A stretch of DNA of 64,000 nucleotides, from contig CM060080.1 of assembly GCA_030533445.1 (NCBI GenBank), positions 20,847,377 to 20,911,376 of the forward strand, in the 5' to 3' direction. Origin of the DNA: Cyprinodon diabolis. Taxonomy: Eukaryota > Chordata > Actinopteri > Cyprinodontiformes > Cyprinodontidae. A program made the translations under genes and the position numbers. Shown here in pieces: positions 1-13,308 of the stretch. Each line of letters begins with the position of its first letter. Position 1 is the first letter of the stretch. The notes under the pieces were generated by a model that was given only the letters and a program-made list of their open reading frames with translations, searched no databases and was not told the origin of the DNA.

Positions 1-3000
1 CTGCATCAGAGAAGCAGGAACATGTAAAGCTGCAGAAGCAGATGGAGAAAAAAAACATGGAGCTTGATTCTCTGAGGGGGCAGAAGGAAAAACTGCAGGA
101 AGAGATGACAGCAGCAGAGAAGACTATTGATGAGCTGAAGGAACAGGTTAGAGAAATCATCAGATGTGCTCTCCGTGCTCTGTGATTGGTCGGTTACATG
201 GGAGCAAATATGCATTCTCTGTCAGGTGGATGCAGCTTTGGGGGCGGAGGAGATGGTGGAGACTCTGACAGAGAGAAACCTGGATCTGGAGGAGAAAGTC
301 CGAGAGCTGAGAGAGACGGTCACAGACCTGGTGAGAGAAGATCGGCAGCTCAGAAAGGATGTTTATGAAAAAAACCTGAAAGAGAATGGAGCAAAATCCA
401 AACATAATAAATATACACCTATTCTATGCAACAAACTTTATGTTTCAGTATAGGAAAACAATAAAACGAACTACTGAAGGAACCCAAAGATGAATAAAGT
501 TGCCATTTTTTTGAAGGAATTGGGTTTTTCCTTGTGATTTGTGTGATGAAGTTAAAGAAATTAATGGTTTATGAATATACAAATGTTAATAACTTAAGAC
601 CTTTAATAGAATATGCTCATGTGAGCAGCTGGAATTATTCTACAGAAATGCAACAATCGGGACATGTGATTTTTTCCATCTATGACAATGGCAAGCTGTC
701 ATTGTCTTAGCTAATTTCTCTTTAAAAGGTACAATTGAAGTTATTAGAATAACATTAAAAATATTGTTGTTATAGCAGTTTTTTGGTTCTTGGTTGTCAA
801 AGAACAATAATCTGAGTCTTTATAGATGCATATATCTGCATATCGTCTGCATAGAGGGTTCTGATAGAGTCTTTGGGCTGCAGGAAGCTATAAATGAGAT
901 GAACGATGAGCTGCAGGAGAACGCTAGAGAAACAGAGCTGGAGCTCAGAGAGATGCTGGATCTGGGCGCAGCCAGAGTCCGTGAGGCTGAGAAACGAGTC
1001 GAGGCGGCGCAGGAGACTGTGGCAGATTACCAGCAGACCATCAAGAAGTACAGAGAGCTGACAGCTCACCTGCAGGTACACCTACACATTTTAGCCTCGT
1101 TTTATTGTTAATTTCTGAAGCATGTTTAGCTTTCTCTTTGGTCACGCATGATCTGTTAAGTCAATAGTTATGTTTTTGTCACCTGTTTTTGCTGCAGGAG
1201 GTGAACAGAGAGCTTACCAGCCAACAGGAGGCCTCAGCAGAGCTTCAGCAGCATCCGCCAGCAGAAATGTTTGATTTCAAGATTAAGTTCGCAGAAACAA
1301 AAGCTTATGCCAAGGTCAGACAGTATCAGAGTTTGTTAGCCTTAACAAGAAGCATCCTACCCTGGATATTCATTCAAAGTGTGTTTGCCTTATCAGGCCA
1401 TTGAGATGGAGCTGAGGAAGATGGAGGTGGCTCAGGCCAACAGACACGTGTCTCTTCTGACTTCCTTTATGCCTGAATCCTTCCTTCGTCACGGTGGAGA
1501 CCATGACTGCATCCTGGTCCTGCTACTCATCCCGAGACTCATCCACAAGGTACATTTTAGCTAATGCTAACGCTTGGTCCTGTGTTTGACTCCATTGCGG
1601 TGCATTGTAGGAGGAATGCAATGGGAACCTCATCACGCACGTGGGAATGCAAAGGTTCCCCGTCTTTCTGAGGATACAAAAAACACTTGTTTTCAAATCA
1701 TGGTGTTTCAACATATTAATGAAGCCTATATAGTATATATGTGCAATTATATACAGTATAGTACATATATTTTCCTGCAGTCCAACCAGGTCTGAACTAC
1801 CTTAAAGAGCTCTAAAGACTGACGTCTTAATCTGATGCGAAAGGATGCCTCAGACGGATAAATGAGCCATATTTGTTAGAGCTAGAATCATCTCCTTGCA
1901 TCTGTGTTTGCGTGTCCTAATCAGGCTGAGCTGATCAGCAAACAGGCTCAGGAGAAGTTTGACCTGAATGAAAACTGCGTGGAGCGAGTTGGCCTTAAGG
2001 GAGCCGTCGGTGAGCAGCTGAGCTTCGCCGGCGGCCTCGTCTACTCCCTCAGTCTGCTGCAAGCTACTCTCCACAAATATGAACAGTAAGTTTGGCTACA
2101 GAGATGCGGTTGATGGTCACAATTGACAATCTTTAATTTATTCTTCTCATCATACATTTCATGGAGCTGTATTAAGCACATTGCATTTATTGCAGCATCC
2201 TCGGCTGTGTGTCTGTTTGCCAGAGCTTTGTCTCAGTGCAGTGTAGATGTCTACAAGAAGGTGGGCTCTCTGTACCCGGAGATGAGCGTTCATGAACGAT
2301 CTCTGGATTCCCTCATCGACCTTCTGCACAAAGACCAGCTGGATGAGACGGTCAATGTGGAACTACTCACCAAGGCCATCAAATACTATCAGGTGCACAG
2401 CATTATTTCCCTTGTAGCTAACAAAGCATCAACTTTACATGAGAGGATGATACGGTGCGTCTTCATGCACATTTTCCTATTGACATAAAACTTAATTTAA
2501 TGTTTGTCATTCGTTAGCATCTGTACAGCATCCATCTGGCAGATCAGAATGAGGAGTGCACTATGCAGCTGGCTGATCACATCAGAGTAAGTAAAAGCAC
2601 AAGTGATCTGCTACCAAAAATAACTCAGCCACCCTCCATCCGTCCACAGTCTGCACCAGGAGTTAGTTCATAAATTATCTTGCTTTGATGTGCAGTTTAC
2701 CCAGAGTGCCTTGGACTGCATGGCGGTAGAGGTTGGTCGCCTGCGGGCGTTCCTGCATGCAGGTCAGGAGAAGGCCGACCTCGCCGTGCTGCTGAAGGAC
2801 TTGGAGACATCCTGCAGCGACATCAGGCAGTTCTGTAAGAAGATTCGCCGCAGAATGCCCGGAACAGATGCACCCGGTATCCCTGCCGCGCTTACCTTTG
2901 GACAACAGGTGGGAAGCAGTTATTTAAACTTTTGCTTGTTTGTTAGAGTTGGGGGTAAATTTATGTCTGCAGCTGAAAAGATACAGAGATTTTAAGATGG

Positions 3001-6000
3001 CCGCTCTCCTTTTACAAATTTTTCCCTGTAGGTGTCCGACACACTCTCCGACTGCAGGAAACACCTGACATGGGTGGTTGCTGTGCTGCAGGAAGTAGCT
3101 GCCGCTGGAGCTCAGATGATGTCTCCTCTTAGCGAACAGGATGGCCTGGCGGCAGTTAAACTGGAAGATGTGGCGTTCAAGGCTGCAGAACAGGTAATAC
3201 CCCAGCTCTGCTGTTTTTTCCAGAAGAAAACAAGCAGAACCGTAGGTACTCACTAAAAGGACCCCAAACCTTCCTTACTGTGTTACCACGTCTCTACTGT
3301 ACTTGAGAATAAGGAGCTTCCTGTGGCTCCACACAAAAAAAAACCTACAGATGGAATTCTTGCTTTCCTTATTTCTAAAACGACAGTGACAGCTTCATCA
3401 GGAATTCACCAGAAATACGAAGATGAAATATAAAAAGGACTTTTATAGGCAAGGCCTGTGGAGATGTTTATAATTAATCCAAAAGAATTCTATGACACAG
3501 TTAGCTTAAATCACAAACTTTTTTTAAATCTTAAATGCAAAATGTTTAAATGTTTTTTTTTTACAATTTTGTTAGAATTACTGCTATAAGTGGGCTGCTC
3601 TGTCAACTAAAGGTATATTTTACAGTCTATACTCCAGTTAACGATTAATCGATGACTGAATTAGTTGATTATCTCAATAATCGATGAGTCGCAGTTAATA
3701 CAATTAATTATTTCAGCCCTAATCTCTCCTCCTGCTGAGGGAATCCTTTAACATACTTTTTCTGTCCCATCTTTTTTCTTTTAGATCTATGGATCTCAGG
3801 GTGCTAATCCCTACGAGTGTCTGCGACAATCCTGTAGCATTGTCATAGCAACCATGAATAAAATGGCTACTGCCATGCAGGAGGGAGAATATGACTCAGA
3901 CAAACCCCAAAGCAAGGTAACTGTGGATGTGAAGCTGCTGTGCAGATGTGACTGTTGTAAAGCATCCCAGAGTGACTTGGATGTGTCTTTATGTGGAACA
4001 TGTCCACTGAGTACAGGATATTATTTTCATGTCTCCCTCCCCATCATTCCACAGAACCCCCCTCCCGTGGATGTACGTGCTGGAGCACTTCGAGCAGAAA
4101 TCACAGATGCAGAAGGTCTGGGCTTGAAGCTGGAGGACAGAGAGACGGTTATTAAAGAGCTAAAGAAGTCTCTAAAGATCAAGGTAGAGGAAATAAACAG
4201 AAACTCTGGAGCTTTTTAAACACACAGCTGCTGCGGTTTCCAAAAAAACAAGCAGAGGTAAAAAAATGTATCATTTAATGTGGCTTTTTCTAGAGATGCT
4301 CCAATTCAGTTATTTCCATTCCAATTCGATACCTGGGCTGAGAGTATTAGCTGATAGCCAATACCGATCTGTTTCAACTGTTGGCTGAATTAACCATATA
4401 TCTTTGGAGTCACAATGAAGGAAACTTTCAGAGGCTCTTAACCGCGTAACTTTGTGCAACAACTCAGGGAGAAGAGCTGAGTGAGGCAAACATCCGTCTC
4501 AGCCTGCTGGAAAAGAAGCTGGACAGCTCGTCCAAAGACGCAGACGAACGCGTGGAGAAGATCCAGACTCGCCTGGACGAGGCGCAGACACTGCTGAAGA
4601 AGAAGGAGAAGTAATTTGCATTGCAGCCTATTTAAACCAGAGAGGTTTTGCAGTCGCAACTTATCTAATGCAATCCTCTGTGCAGGGAGTTTGAGGAGAC
4701 CATGGACGCTCTGCAGGCTGACATCGATCAGCTCGAGTCCGAGAAGATGGAACTGAAGCAGCGAATCAGCAGTCAGTCAAAGATGAGCGCTGACGGACTG
4801 AGGGGGAGCGGCCCGTCTGGAATCGCTTCGATTGTCTCAGGAATATCTGGAGGTGATAGGAAAGAACTCGTACGCTAAAAACATCTGTCCATGTTCCTCT
4901 AACAGCTGCTTCAGTCCATATCTAAAACCACATCTGTGTATTATTGGAACTCATACAGAATATTTAATGTTTCTCTTCTGTCTGATCTTCTTTTCTTGTC
5001 TCCTGATTTACTCTTCAGAAGAACAAAAAGGTATATGCCTGTTTGCATCTGATGTGTTTCCGCATGACATTCAGCTTAGACAGGAAGCCATTTTTTTGTT
5101 TTAACAGGTTTTGGTTTCATTCAGGCCATTTAAAAAAATGCATGTTTTACATCACCAAAAACAAAAAATCCAAATCCGATTTAAAGGCATACTTTGCAAC
5201 ATTTTTCAGTTAATTAATGTGTTCCATAACGTTTTGGATGATTAAATAACAAAGGTTTTCTCGGCAGCCCTGGTGGTCTGTAGGGGAAATACCGTAATTA
5301 CAATTGCAGGAGCCCTCGGCCCACACCCACAGGCTCAGAAGTCTCGTGCATTGCGAGAGTCGGTCTTGCTTTACGGCGAGAACTGCTACACGCCCCCAGT
5401 GAAAGGCATGCTCATTGCTAGCATAGTGGCGATATTTGTGCAGTTATCATAGTTAGTTAACATGCTAAATTTTCAAACTCAGGTTTGAAAATGCTAAATT
5501 TACAAATTCTAAAATTGGAACAAAATAGTCACTTATCGCAGTAGACATGGTGATTCGTTGCGTTCGCCTGTCTGCTAAGCTAGAAACAACCGCGCCTGGC
5601 TTGACGGAGAAACCGTGAGAACAGCTGAGCATATTTACGACAGTGCACTTTTATTTTCGCCCTCTGGGGGGAGCCTCGCTGGAAAAGCAACACCAGTTGC
5701 ATAGTGTACCTTTAAAGAGTAAAACCCTTAAATTGAATGTGATTCTCCGGATTACTTACTTTGTGGTCATTTATTTACCCCTTTTTGTGTTTTTCACTGT
5801 TTTTTCACCATCTGCTCTGTGCCCGACTCTGCTATCCCAGCTAGCTGCTATAAACTAATATTTTACCCATAGATGAGGAAAAGAAGTCATTAGAAATATT
5901 CGTTTTCTCTATATATAAAATAATCAAACACTATGCAGTGTTTTAGCTCGAGCTTAAAACAGGCGTATAGCTTCCTTTGATAAATGTTATGTTTGCTCAT

Positions 6001-9000
6001 GGGAAGCGTTAACATGGCTGTGGCAGCTCATATTAATCCCTCATTCTAAATAAAAGCACTGGAGAATTCAGACCTCCACCAAGTAGCTCATTTTCCCTGA
6101 CATATTGTGACCTCCACCTTAAGTTACTACCTGTGTTCACAGAATATTTCAAATAAATTCTTGGATCCAGATCTGATCTGGATCATCACCAAAAGTTCAT
6201 TGTTTGTTGCCAGTCACAATACGCACCTTTTCTGAAAATTACAGCAAGATCCCTCCTTAACCGTTTTACTTATTTGGAAAACAAACAGAAACAAACAGAC
6301 AAGCCAAAGCCAATGAAAACAAAAGGGCTGAATGGGAGAGGGTGTTCATCTTGGTTAGAACCAAAGAAACAGTAGAGCTACACAGGTTAGAGATAGACGG
6401 ACACATTGGCCGGCCAATATTTTTACCAGATATTAACATTCTTTTTCTTCCATCTTTTTCGGCGGATGGATGCATTAAAATAATAGAGTGGGCACCACAT
6501 TTGGCTGCTGGAGTGCATAAAATACACCAACCTGCTTGGTTAAACCAAAACATCAGAAGATGCCAGAGCGCTGTGCAGGATGTTTTTCTTTCGACAGACA
6601 TTAGGCCACCAGCAATATGTCAGCAAATGTTGGAAAACATTCACTGCAGGTGTTTAACTGGCTATGAAGGGTTATTAAGATAAGACTGCTCCACAGTACC
6701 AAAGTCACATCTTCTGCTGAAACACACCAAAACGCTCCTATTTCACCAGTTTCATATTCCGTTTACTTCCAGTCAAATAGAATCATTCGATCCTGATGCG
6801 CACATTGAGAAATGATAATGTTGTTGCTAAAGTCCATGCGGATCAAAAGAAATGTGTCTCCGTTTCTCACTCAAAAGGAAAGCCCTTGATTTGTTAAACA
6901 AAATTTGAAAAGAAGAAGGTTTGAGCAAAAACCTGAACTGTAGAAAGGTTTGTGTTTTCATGGTGATCATTTCTAAGGCTTTTATTTGTTTATTGACCCA
7001 AAGCCTTGCCTCAGGTCAGCCGCTGATCCATCGCTCTGGTTCTCATTCACAGCCAACATGATGGCAGGAGTCGGCTCCGGTTCCGGCGCTCAGGTGATCG
7101 ACTCTCCTCTGTTGACGAAGCAAATTGAAGCTCAGAGGCTCTGCATCAAACACCTGAAGAACGAGAATAACAGGCTGAAGGTAAGGACTTTCTCCCATCA
7201 TCCGCAGGTTTTCCTTTTCTTCCATCCCATCATCCGACGTGATGCTTTCCTCCCGGCAGGCTGAGAAGATGCGTACTCAGCTCGCCTCTCTGCCGTCGCT
7301 CAACGTGACCAAACTTCCTTCCAAGGAAGGACGACCTGAAGTGCTCTCTAGTGCCCTCTACCGCAAGACCGACCAGCTCCTCGAGACCTTGCTCCAGATG
7401 AGTGCAAATGTCAAGGTGGTGGATATCACTGGGAAGTCGCCAGGTAAATTGTTAATCGGACCAGTTAATTATGGCTGACTCTGAGTTTACTTACCCTCCT
7501 CCCTGCACATCCACATGCACAACCCTGTACCTGTTCCTGAGTGGAACGCCTATTAAACACGTGCGAGAGCATGCACGAGCCCATGCTGTTCTCAATGCTC
7601 ATACAAGCTCACTGTGTCCGAACGTCCATCCTAACCCCTAAATCCCTCAACGACCATATAGAGGGGGGACTATATAGTGGACTTTATAGCGAACTCTGTT
7701 AACTTACCATTCTGGGATATATCTGCATGTTCTGAGGCCTTTCTCTTCTGGTTATACACTTCATAGACACTCTTCTCTTAAGACCCGCGGCCATTTTCAA
7801 AGAACCGCTGTGAGAAAGGTGAGCTTTAATAACTGTCTGAAACCATAGGTCACCACAGATATACGCCTGAAAGTGTGCTTGCGCAGAAAAAGATGTCTAA
7901 CTGGGGAGGACCATGTAGGATGACATTACGTAAACAAATCACCATAATGATTGACAGGAGGACGACTTATTTTGATGATCCGCTGGGAAAAAGAAAATCT
8001 TCCACTATACCTTTAAAGAAGCACAAATTTCACTGTAAAGCTTGAACCATAGATGTTTCAATTCAATTGTTTAAATAGAAATTACAGCTTTAGTAAATGA
8101 CTGCCTGTCATGTCTGGAGTGGAACAGGTTACCCTTAGATTCCACATCCTCTGTAAAAGCTTCGCCCCGCTCACGGCTGAGCACTTGCGGAGTCATGTTA
8201 ACCAATGAGAACTATTCCATGTCCACCGTTTCTCCTCCGAACGTCTCCGTCCACTTATGTGTCCTCTGTCCTTCACCTTAAAAATACAGAACAATACTAT
8301 TTGTTTTTTTTTTTTGCTCTGCTAGAATCTAGGTCAAGATCCACACTTGCAATCATATCAAACAGAGAAATGAATATCAAGGAGATCCGGTTTGTCAAAG
8401 TAAAATAGGGATAACGATTGATTGGTTACTAAAAATTAGAGCATAATTTTCATATATTCCCAATAAATAAGACTTTAATTTATTGTATGGTTGCCTGTTA
8501 CTTCAACATACAAGGAAGCAGATTTTCATCTTGTCAAACTATTTATTTTATGATGAAAGGCTTGAAAGTTTTGTCAAATTCAGTTACAACTTCTTATTGC
8601 AGACGTGACCGAAGAGATGCTGATTTTGGAAGGGACAAGGAGGTTGAGGAGGATGTGGGAATTCGGGGTGAGGCTGTTTGATAATGTTTTATTTGTCCAA
8701 CAGTGACCCCTAGTGCTCAGCTCCTGGAACAGACAGCGCGTCTTCAGTCCCTGAGAGAGACTCTGGACAAACTGAAGGTAAAAAATAAAATAAAACCAAG
8801 CATACAGGAATATGGAAGAAAAAAGGTTTAAAGCTAAGGAAGTGCCAACCTTACGAGCATCAGTGGGTTTCATCTCTTCTTCTTCTCTGCTTCTGTTCAG
8901 GGTGAGGTAGCAGAGCATGTCGTCAACCTGCAGCCTGGAGCTAGAGTCTCATCAGACTTTGCAACGTTCCCTTCAACCTCCTTTGTTAAGGTGAGAGCTC

Positions 9001-9233
9001 TTTGTTATAAACTTAAATTCAACTCAGGGCCTCCTGGCTAACAGGCATCATGGAATCTTCAGATCTTACCTGAAAGTTTTTTTTTTTTTTCCCAGGCAAC
9101 CGAAGAGAAACACTCGGACACAGTGTTGGTCAGTCGAGTTATGGTGCCGTGTCCTCGGGGTCAGGAGCGGGTCCACCGTCTGGTTCTGTCCCAATCCCAG
9201 CTGCAGAGAGTCCACTGTCTCCTGCAGACCTAG
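1..9233 (+). CDS. dctn1: Dynactin subunit 1 (p150Glued), 3' portion, 20 coding exons
   Basis: This is the large dynactin subunit, which links cytoplasmic dynein to cargo and microtubules. The window holds its last ~893 residues. Exons: 1-146, 226-330, 884-1075, 1198-1314, 1397-1549, 1925-2085, 2224-2392, 2518-2586, 2696-2908, 3032-3193, 3785-3916, 4055-4183, 4468-4610, 4686-4852, 5019-5030, 7053-7180, 7260-7443, 8704-8777, 8901-8990, 9096-9233 (stop TAG 9231-9233). All junctions are GT-AG and keep one frame. The product begins inside the first coiled coil ([18 protein letters not shown]), passes through the inter-coil domain ([41 protein letters not shown]), then the second, Arp1-proximal coiled coil ([16 protein letters not shown]), and ends with a short globular tail. 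Recalled human DCTN1 aligns along the whole length. The CAP-Gly end lies beyond the left edge. Identity is effectively certain; small junction shifts are possible. Confidence 0.97.
3634..3722. repeat. Fragment of AGGGCTG...ATTAATCGAT miniature element
   Basis: In a dctn1 intron, the reverse strand starts AGGGCTGAAATAATTAATTG and contains repeated ATCGATTA motifs. This is typical of a very common fish hAT-like miniature element. Only one end is visible. Confidence 0.5.
4290..4400 (+). repeat. Fragment of hAT-like element with GATACC/CCGAT motifs
   Basis: In a dctn1 intron, TAGAGATGCTCCAATTCAG is followed by ATTCGATACCTGG and CCAATACCGATC. This pattern is shared by a dispersed teleost element. 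No second terminus was found. Confidence 0.4.
5019..5030 (+). CDS. dctn1: dctn1 12-nt microexon
   Basis: A 12-base exon (AAGAACAAAAAG) lies between a CTCTTCAG acceptor and a GTATAT donor. The upstream exon ends one base into a codon (4852) and the downstream exon at 7053 supplies two bases. With the microexon the join reads G-EEQK-A; human p150Glued has GEEQQ at the same point. Skipping it also keeps the frame, because 12 is a multiple of three, so it could be an alternative cassette. The following intron is about 2 kb, the longest in this part of the gene. Confidence 0.8.
5180..5717. mobile_element. Miniature inverted-repeat transposon in dctn1 intron
   Basis: The left end TTTAAAGGCATACTTTGCAAC and right end GTTGCATAGTGTACCTTTAAAG are near-complementary, with about 500 bases between. 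The interior is moderately GC-rich (CTCGCCGTA-like blocks, CTCTGGGGGGAGCC) and has no transposase frame. The target-site duplication was not resolved. Confidence 0.65.
7550..8023 (+). mobile_element. Truncated copy of a five-member dispersed transposon family (copy A)
   Basis: In a dctn1 intron. It shares long blocks with 31265-32100, 46586-48030 and 62411-62954, for example AACCCCTAAATCCCTCAA, CTGGGATATATCTGC, GCCATTTTCAAAGA and TGTCTGAAACC. It ends with the family terminus CTTCCACTATACCTTTAAAG; the other terminus is missing. Confidence 0.7.
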
Positions 9234-9641
9234 ATGTTGCTTTTTGTGGCACCATAAATGGCCAAACAAGTAAAATCAAGAGGGATTTAAAGCATCAAAT
9301 GGAAGATATGCTAGCAGCTCTGTAGTTAAGATCTCAGCACACCTGCAGTTTATTTCTGTAAAGATATCAGGCTTCCGTTTCACGATGCATGTTTACTGAA
9401 CCTCTGTTTCAGTCACCGTAGTAACACTCTCCCCAGAGATAACCTAGTTGGGAGCAGGTTTTTTTCAGTAAATTTAGAGTGTCCTCAGTCTCTGCTCTCC
9501 TTAAAACCAATCGCATTGTTTATTTCCAAGTTTAATCAGATTTTTTTTGGATTTTTGTGCATAAAGAAAGTAACTAACTAGGTCCGTTAGACACATTAGG
9601 TTTTAAAAACATACATTGCATATTCGTTTGACGAGAATCTT

Positions 9642-10081
9642 ATTAAAGAATAATTAACACTTTTTTACAGTGAATGAATATTTATGGGGAGAGGATTCTA
9701 CAGCTCAGTTGACACAAAATGAGATTTATTTGTTTTTATTTTAATTTATTTATTTATTTATTTTACAGTACATGAAGAACTACTGAAATTATTTTCAGGT
9801 TTCACATAAATGGATAATTCTGTGGGGTGAAAAGGAATTAAGGGTTAGGAATATGATTCACTTGATGATAACAACCCAATGAGCCTACTGGCACAATCAG
9901 AAGCCATTCTATGGGACTGATAGCCGCTAATTACGACCATTTATTGGGATGATAACATCCGAAGCAGCTGACACAGACACTTGCTGTGTAATGTAAAACA
10001 GAATCAAACTTAAGAACCCCATGCTGTCCAGATGATTTCACCTAAATAGATACATTGATCTACTACCATTCAAGAAATAAA
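9642..10081 (+). promoter_or_regulatory. dctn1: Candidate dctn1 polyadenylation signals
   Basis: After the dctn1 stop, an ATTAAA hexamer lies at 9642-9647 and the first AATAAA at 10076-10081. Either could end the transcript, giving a 3' UTR of roughly 0.4 or 0.85 kb. No transcript evidence is available here. Confidence 0.4.
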
Positions 10082-11972
10082 CCTGTAATATTGTCGCAGT
10101 CACAGCAGACTGTGGCAAGCCGTTCTGATATATATTAGTTTTACTGAATATGTATTCCTAATATCTGAAAAAAAATGTTTTCCTTGTCAAAATGACATTT
10201 ATAAACAAATTGACATTCTCCACATCTACAATATACATTCTAGATGTCTAGAAAATAACTTCAGATCTACATATTACTGTTGTTACAGGACATCCTTTAT
10301 ATGATTTTGACTATGAAGAAATATGTTTCAGATACCATGAATACATATTCAGTCAAGTTGATAAATGTCAAAACGGCCACTTAAAATGCTTAAACCTTTC
10401 CGGTATGTAAAACTTAATTCTTACTAGTATAATTTTGTTTCTCTACTTTCTGAAATTTAGTTTCTGCTGCAAAAATTTTAATAAGAAAATATATTACTAC
10501 AGTTCTGTCTAGGAGTGTGATTAGAATCTTATTGTAGTGATCTACAAATGAAACAAAAGAGAGGAGAGTTAATAAATAATAGAAGCTTTTAATAAATGTA
10601 AAACGGCCTGCCATAGCCCACTTCTTACAAACCTATAGATTAACACAACAATTATCTCCGTGTCCATCTTCCTCTCCTTTGCAGCAGTGGTGCTGTTTAT
10701 CCGTTTTTAAACACATTCTCCATTTTTTCCTTTTAATTTCTTCTTTATAATCTCTAGTTCCAGTGGGATGAAATAGGCACTTCCTGTTGCCTTTTGTCAT
10801 GGTGACTCGTTGAAATGGCGCTCCACTGATAATGGCTTTTCATACACGCGCTCAACTCTGAGTGGACCTACTTGGAGTGTATTGAACTAATTCATAGCAG
10901 CCGTTGTGAAACTGAAAACTCAGAGTTCCCGACAATAGGCTAGATCAACTTGCAGAGTTTGTTAAACCTGCTTTGTGAAACTGACCCCAGTTCTGTTGCT
11001 TATGTGCTGTTTTAGGTGAAGATGAAAAATAATTAAACTGAGATCTGAAAAGTTTATTTTAAACAATGTATTCTTTACTGTCAGAAACACTTGGTAGGTT
11101 TTAATTTGTGCCCCAAAATAAGCATAACACTTCGTATCTTCAGTCAACTGATAACCTGGACTGAATAAAGTGATTCCTGCTGCTCAGACTCGCACCGTTA
11201 CCAACCTTACTCCTGTGATTTATGCAGCTAAACTCACAGGATCCTATAAACTTTACACAGTAAGAGCAACTGTGAGGCTGTTGGTAATCTTTTAGGGGGG
11301 ACTTGAATTGCTCTTGGCGCTTCGCTTGCCTGTATGAAGGGAAATTATTATGGGATGTAAAATTTTATCTTTGTTTCAGTTTCATCATTTGCACAAGCCA
11401 CTAAAAGAACAAAATCCAGCACGTTAGGTTCCGCAGACAGGTGGAGGGTTTTATGAATTGATGAAATGAGGAAAATTTGGATGCTGATCGAACAAAAGAA
11501 GCTATTTAAGTTCAGGTGGACACAGTCTGCAGCCTTAAACCTGTAGACATCAACCTTAGTTGATTGGATTCAGATAAACCTTAATGAAGCAAAACTTTCT
11601 TTGCCAAAGACAGTTTTTTCTGTTCTATTTTGTTTTTCTTTTTTGCACATTTGCCAAGGCTAAATCCACTACAACCTTATTTTCTGGTTATTCATGTTTA
11701 CACCTGACTCTTATTAACATAGTCTTATTTATTAATTTGCTGGGCATAGTGTATTTATTTGAAAGTATATATGTTGTCTGTAAAACGCGGTTTTCCAGCT
11801 GTGCTAGCGGTGCTGTGGTGACTGCAGCTTGTCCAATTCGTCTCTCCTTGTCCCTCGATGCTGTCCTGCTGCTGCACAACCGATAACAGATCAATAAATT
11901 AATCAAAACCACTCTGCCTCTGATCCCTTCATTGCAAAACAAAATAGTTCACTTTTTAACAGTAAAAAACAC

Positions 11973-11978
11973 TTTATT
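11973..11978 (-). promoter_or_regulatory. alms1: Candidate alms1 polyadenylation signal
   Basis: TTTATT on the plus strand reads AATAAA on the minus strand, about 200 bases past the alms1 stop. It is the first canonical hexamer downstream and would give a short 3' UTR. Confidence 0.45.
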
Positions 11979-12173
11979 GGATAAAAAATTCTTTTCAGAT
12001 TTCTGTTTTGCATTAATTTCAAAATGTCATAAAATCAATCAGCAGAAAATAACAAAAGCACCTTTTTTTGTAGAAGTTTTTATGCTTTTGTTCTGTATTA
12101 AAAAAAAACAAAAAAAAAGAAAAGAAAAAAAACATGATTTTTGCCATATAGAGTAAATGCTGTGTTTGTTTAA

Positions 12174-13308
12174 TCAGTGCCAGGCTGTTCTCCTGCCAAG
12201 GACCCGGTTGGTGATTCTCTGAAAGATCCAAAGAAAAGCAGCAGGTCAGTCATTTCCCCCACAAAGCTTCACTAATGGTCAGAAATTGATGACATCTGCT
12301 CACAGCGAAGCTTTCCCTGCTCTTTTGTACTCTAAAATGGAAACTAGCGCAGTTACCTTATTGAAAAGCTGGGCGTTCAGTCTGTACGACTGATACTCTG
12401 CTTTCCTTCTCTCCTCCTCTCTCCTGCGCCGCACCTCTGGAAGGTTTTCATAGATTCTGTTGCAGTGAAAGGACGCATCAGTTTGTGAATCAAACTTCCT
12501 GAGGGTTTCATAGTTAAATCTATGATCTCTGAACAAAGTGAACTTCTTTGCTTACTGCTTGGACCTCTGGATCATTTCCTTCCTGGGTACTGCTCTCCTC
12601 AGCATGACATTACCTTGAAAAGGTGGAAAAAAAAAACATCCACTGATCAACCACTGACTATCATGGAATGGAGACAAGAAAATAAGAGTCTCACTTCCTG
12701 TTTGCAATAAGCATGTAGGAAACAGCAAACAGGTGGAAGACTCTTTGATACTGTACTAACCCAAAGTGAATATTATTCAGACGGAAAACTAAAAACCTGA
12801 ATTCTAATCCTCTGAAACATGGCGATGGCAAAATCATGCTGTTGGGAAACTTTCTTCACAGCAGATAAGATTTGATGGAAGGATGGATGGTGAACAGGTC
12901 AGAACCTTCACCTTTCAATAGGACTAAAGATCTGCAAGTTCAACGGCCCAGTCAAAGTTCACACCTGTATCTGGATATTCCCAGAAAGCTTTCGCTTTTT
13001 TTCGGGAAATTGAATAGGCATTAAGTTCAGTCTGTAGCTTTCAGAAGCAGTGCCTCATTTTGGGGTTGACGTGTGATGTAAGGTGAAAGGGGCGTGAATA
13101 CTTTATTAAATTCGGCAGCAGAAGCAGTGGTTGCCTGGATACCTGCAGACTTCAGCACTCTCCCAAGTTCCCCCGGCTGGTTGTACAGCCGCCGTCTGTC
13201 TCGGCCGAGCGTGGCCTGTAGCCTCCGCTCCTCGGCCTGCAGCGCCAGTCGTCTCACCCTCTGCTTAGATCGACAGATAAACTCCGGCCGACGCATCTCC
13301 AGAGCCTC
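12174..13308 (-). CDS. alms1: ALMS motif exons (C-terminal ~123 residues of alms1)
   Basis: Four exons (13308-13143, 12613-12556, 12456-12357, 12218-12174) encode nearly all of the conserved C-terminal ALMS motif; the first residues come from the end of the 13628-13402 exon. The motif is the centrosome-targeting signature shared by ALMS1, CEP295 and C10orf90. Visible blocks are RRPEFICRSKQRVRRL, a basic helix, RKEMIQRSKQIYENLPEV, and RKAEYQSYRLNAQLFNK followed by RITNRVLGRR. The 58-nt exon was placed by its strong pyrimidine tract (plus-strand purine run at 12614-12640) and by the phase match on both sides. A second acceptor at 12589 also fits the phase and would remove 8 residues. Confidence 0.9.

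Larger units (their letters stand above)
9234..12173. other. Convergent intergenic region between dctn1 and alms1
   Basis: This ~2.9 kb AT-rich stretch separates the dctn1 stop from the alms1 stop and must hold both 3' UTRs. All open frames are short (at most about 100 codons), low in complexity and without recognisable domains. No RNA gene was seen. Confidence 0.6.

Noticed and set aside
166..453. Plus-strand open frame of 95 codons
   Set aside because: It is the real dctn1 exon 226-330 read through into flanking intron. Only the exon part is coding.
13027..13142. Extension of the alms1 ALMS-motif exon past 13143
   Set aside because: The frame stays open, but a clear donor at 13142 and phase-compatible downstream exons with matching ALMS1 sequence show that it is intron.
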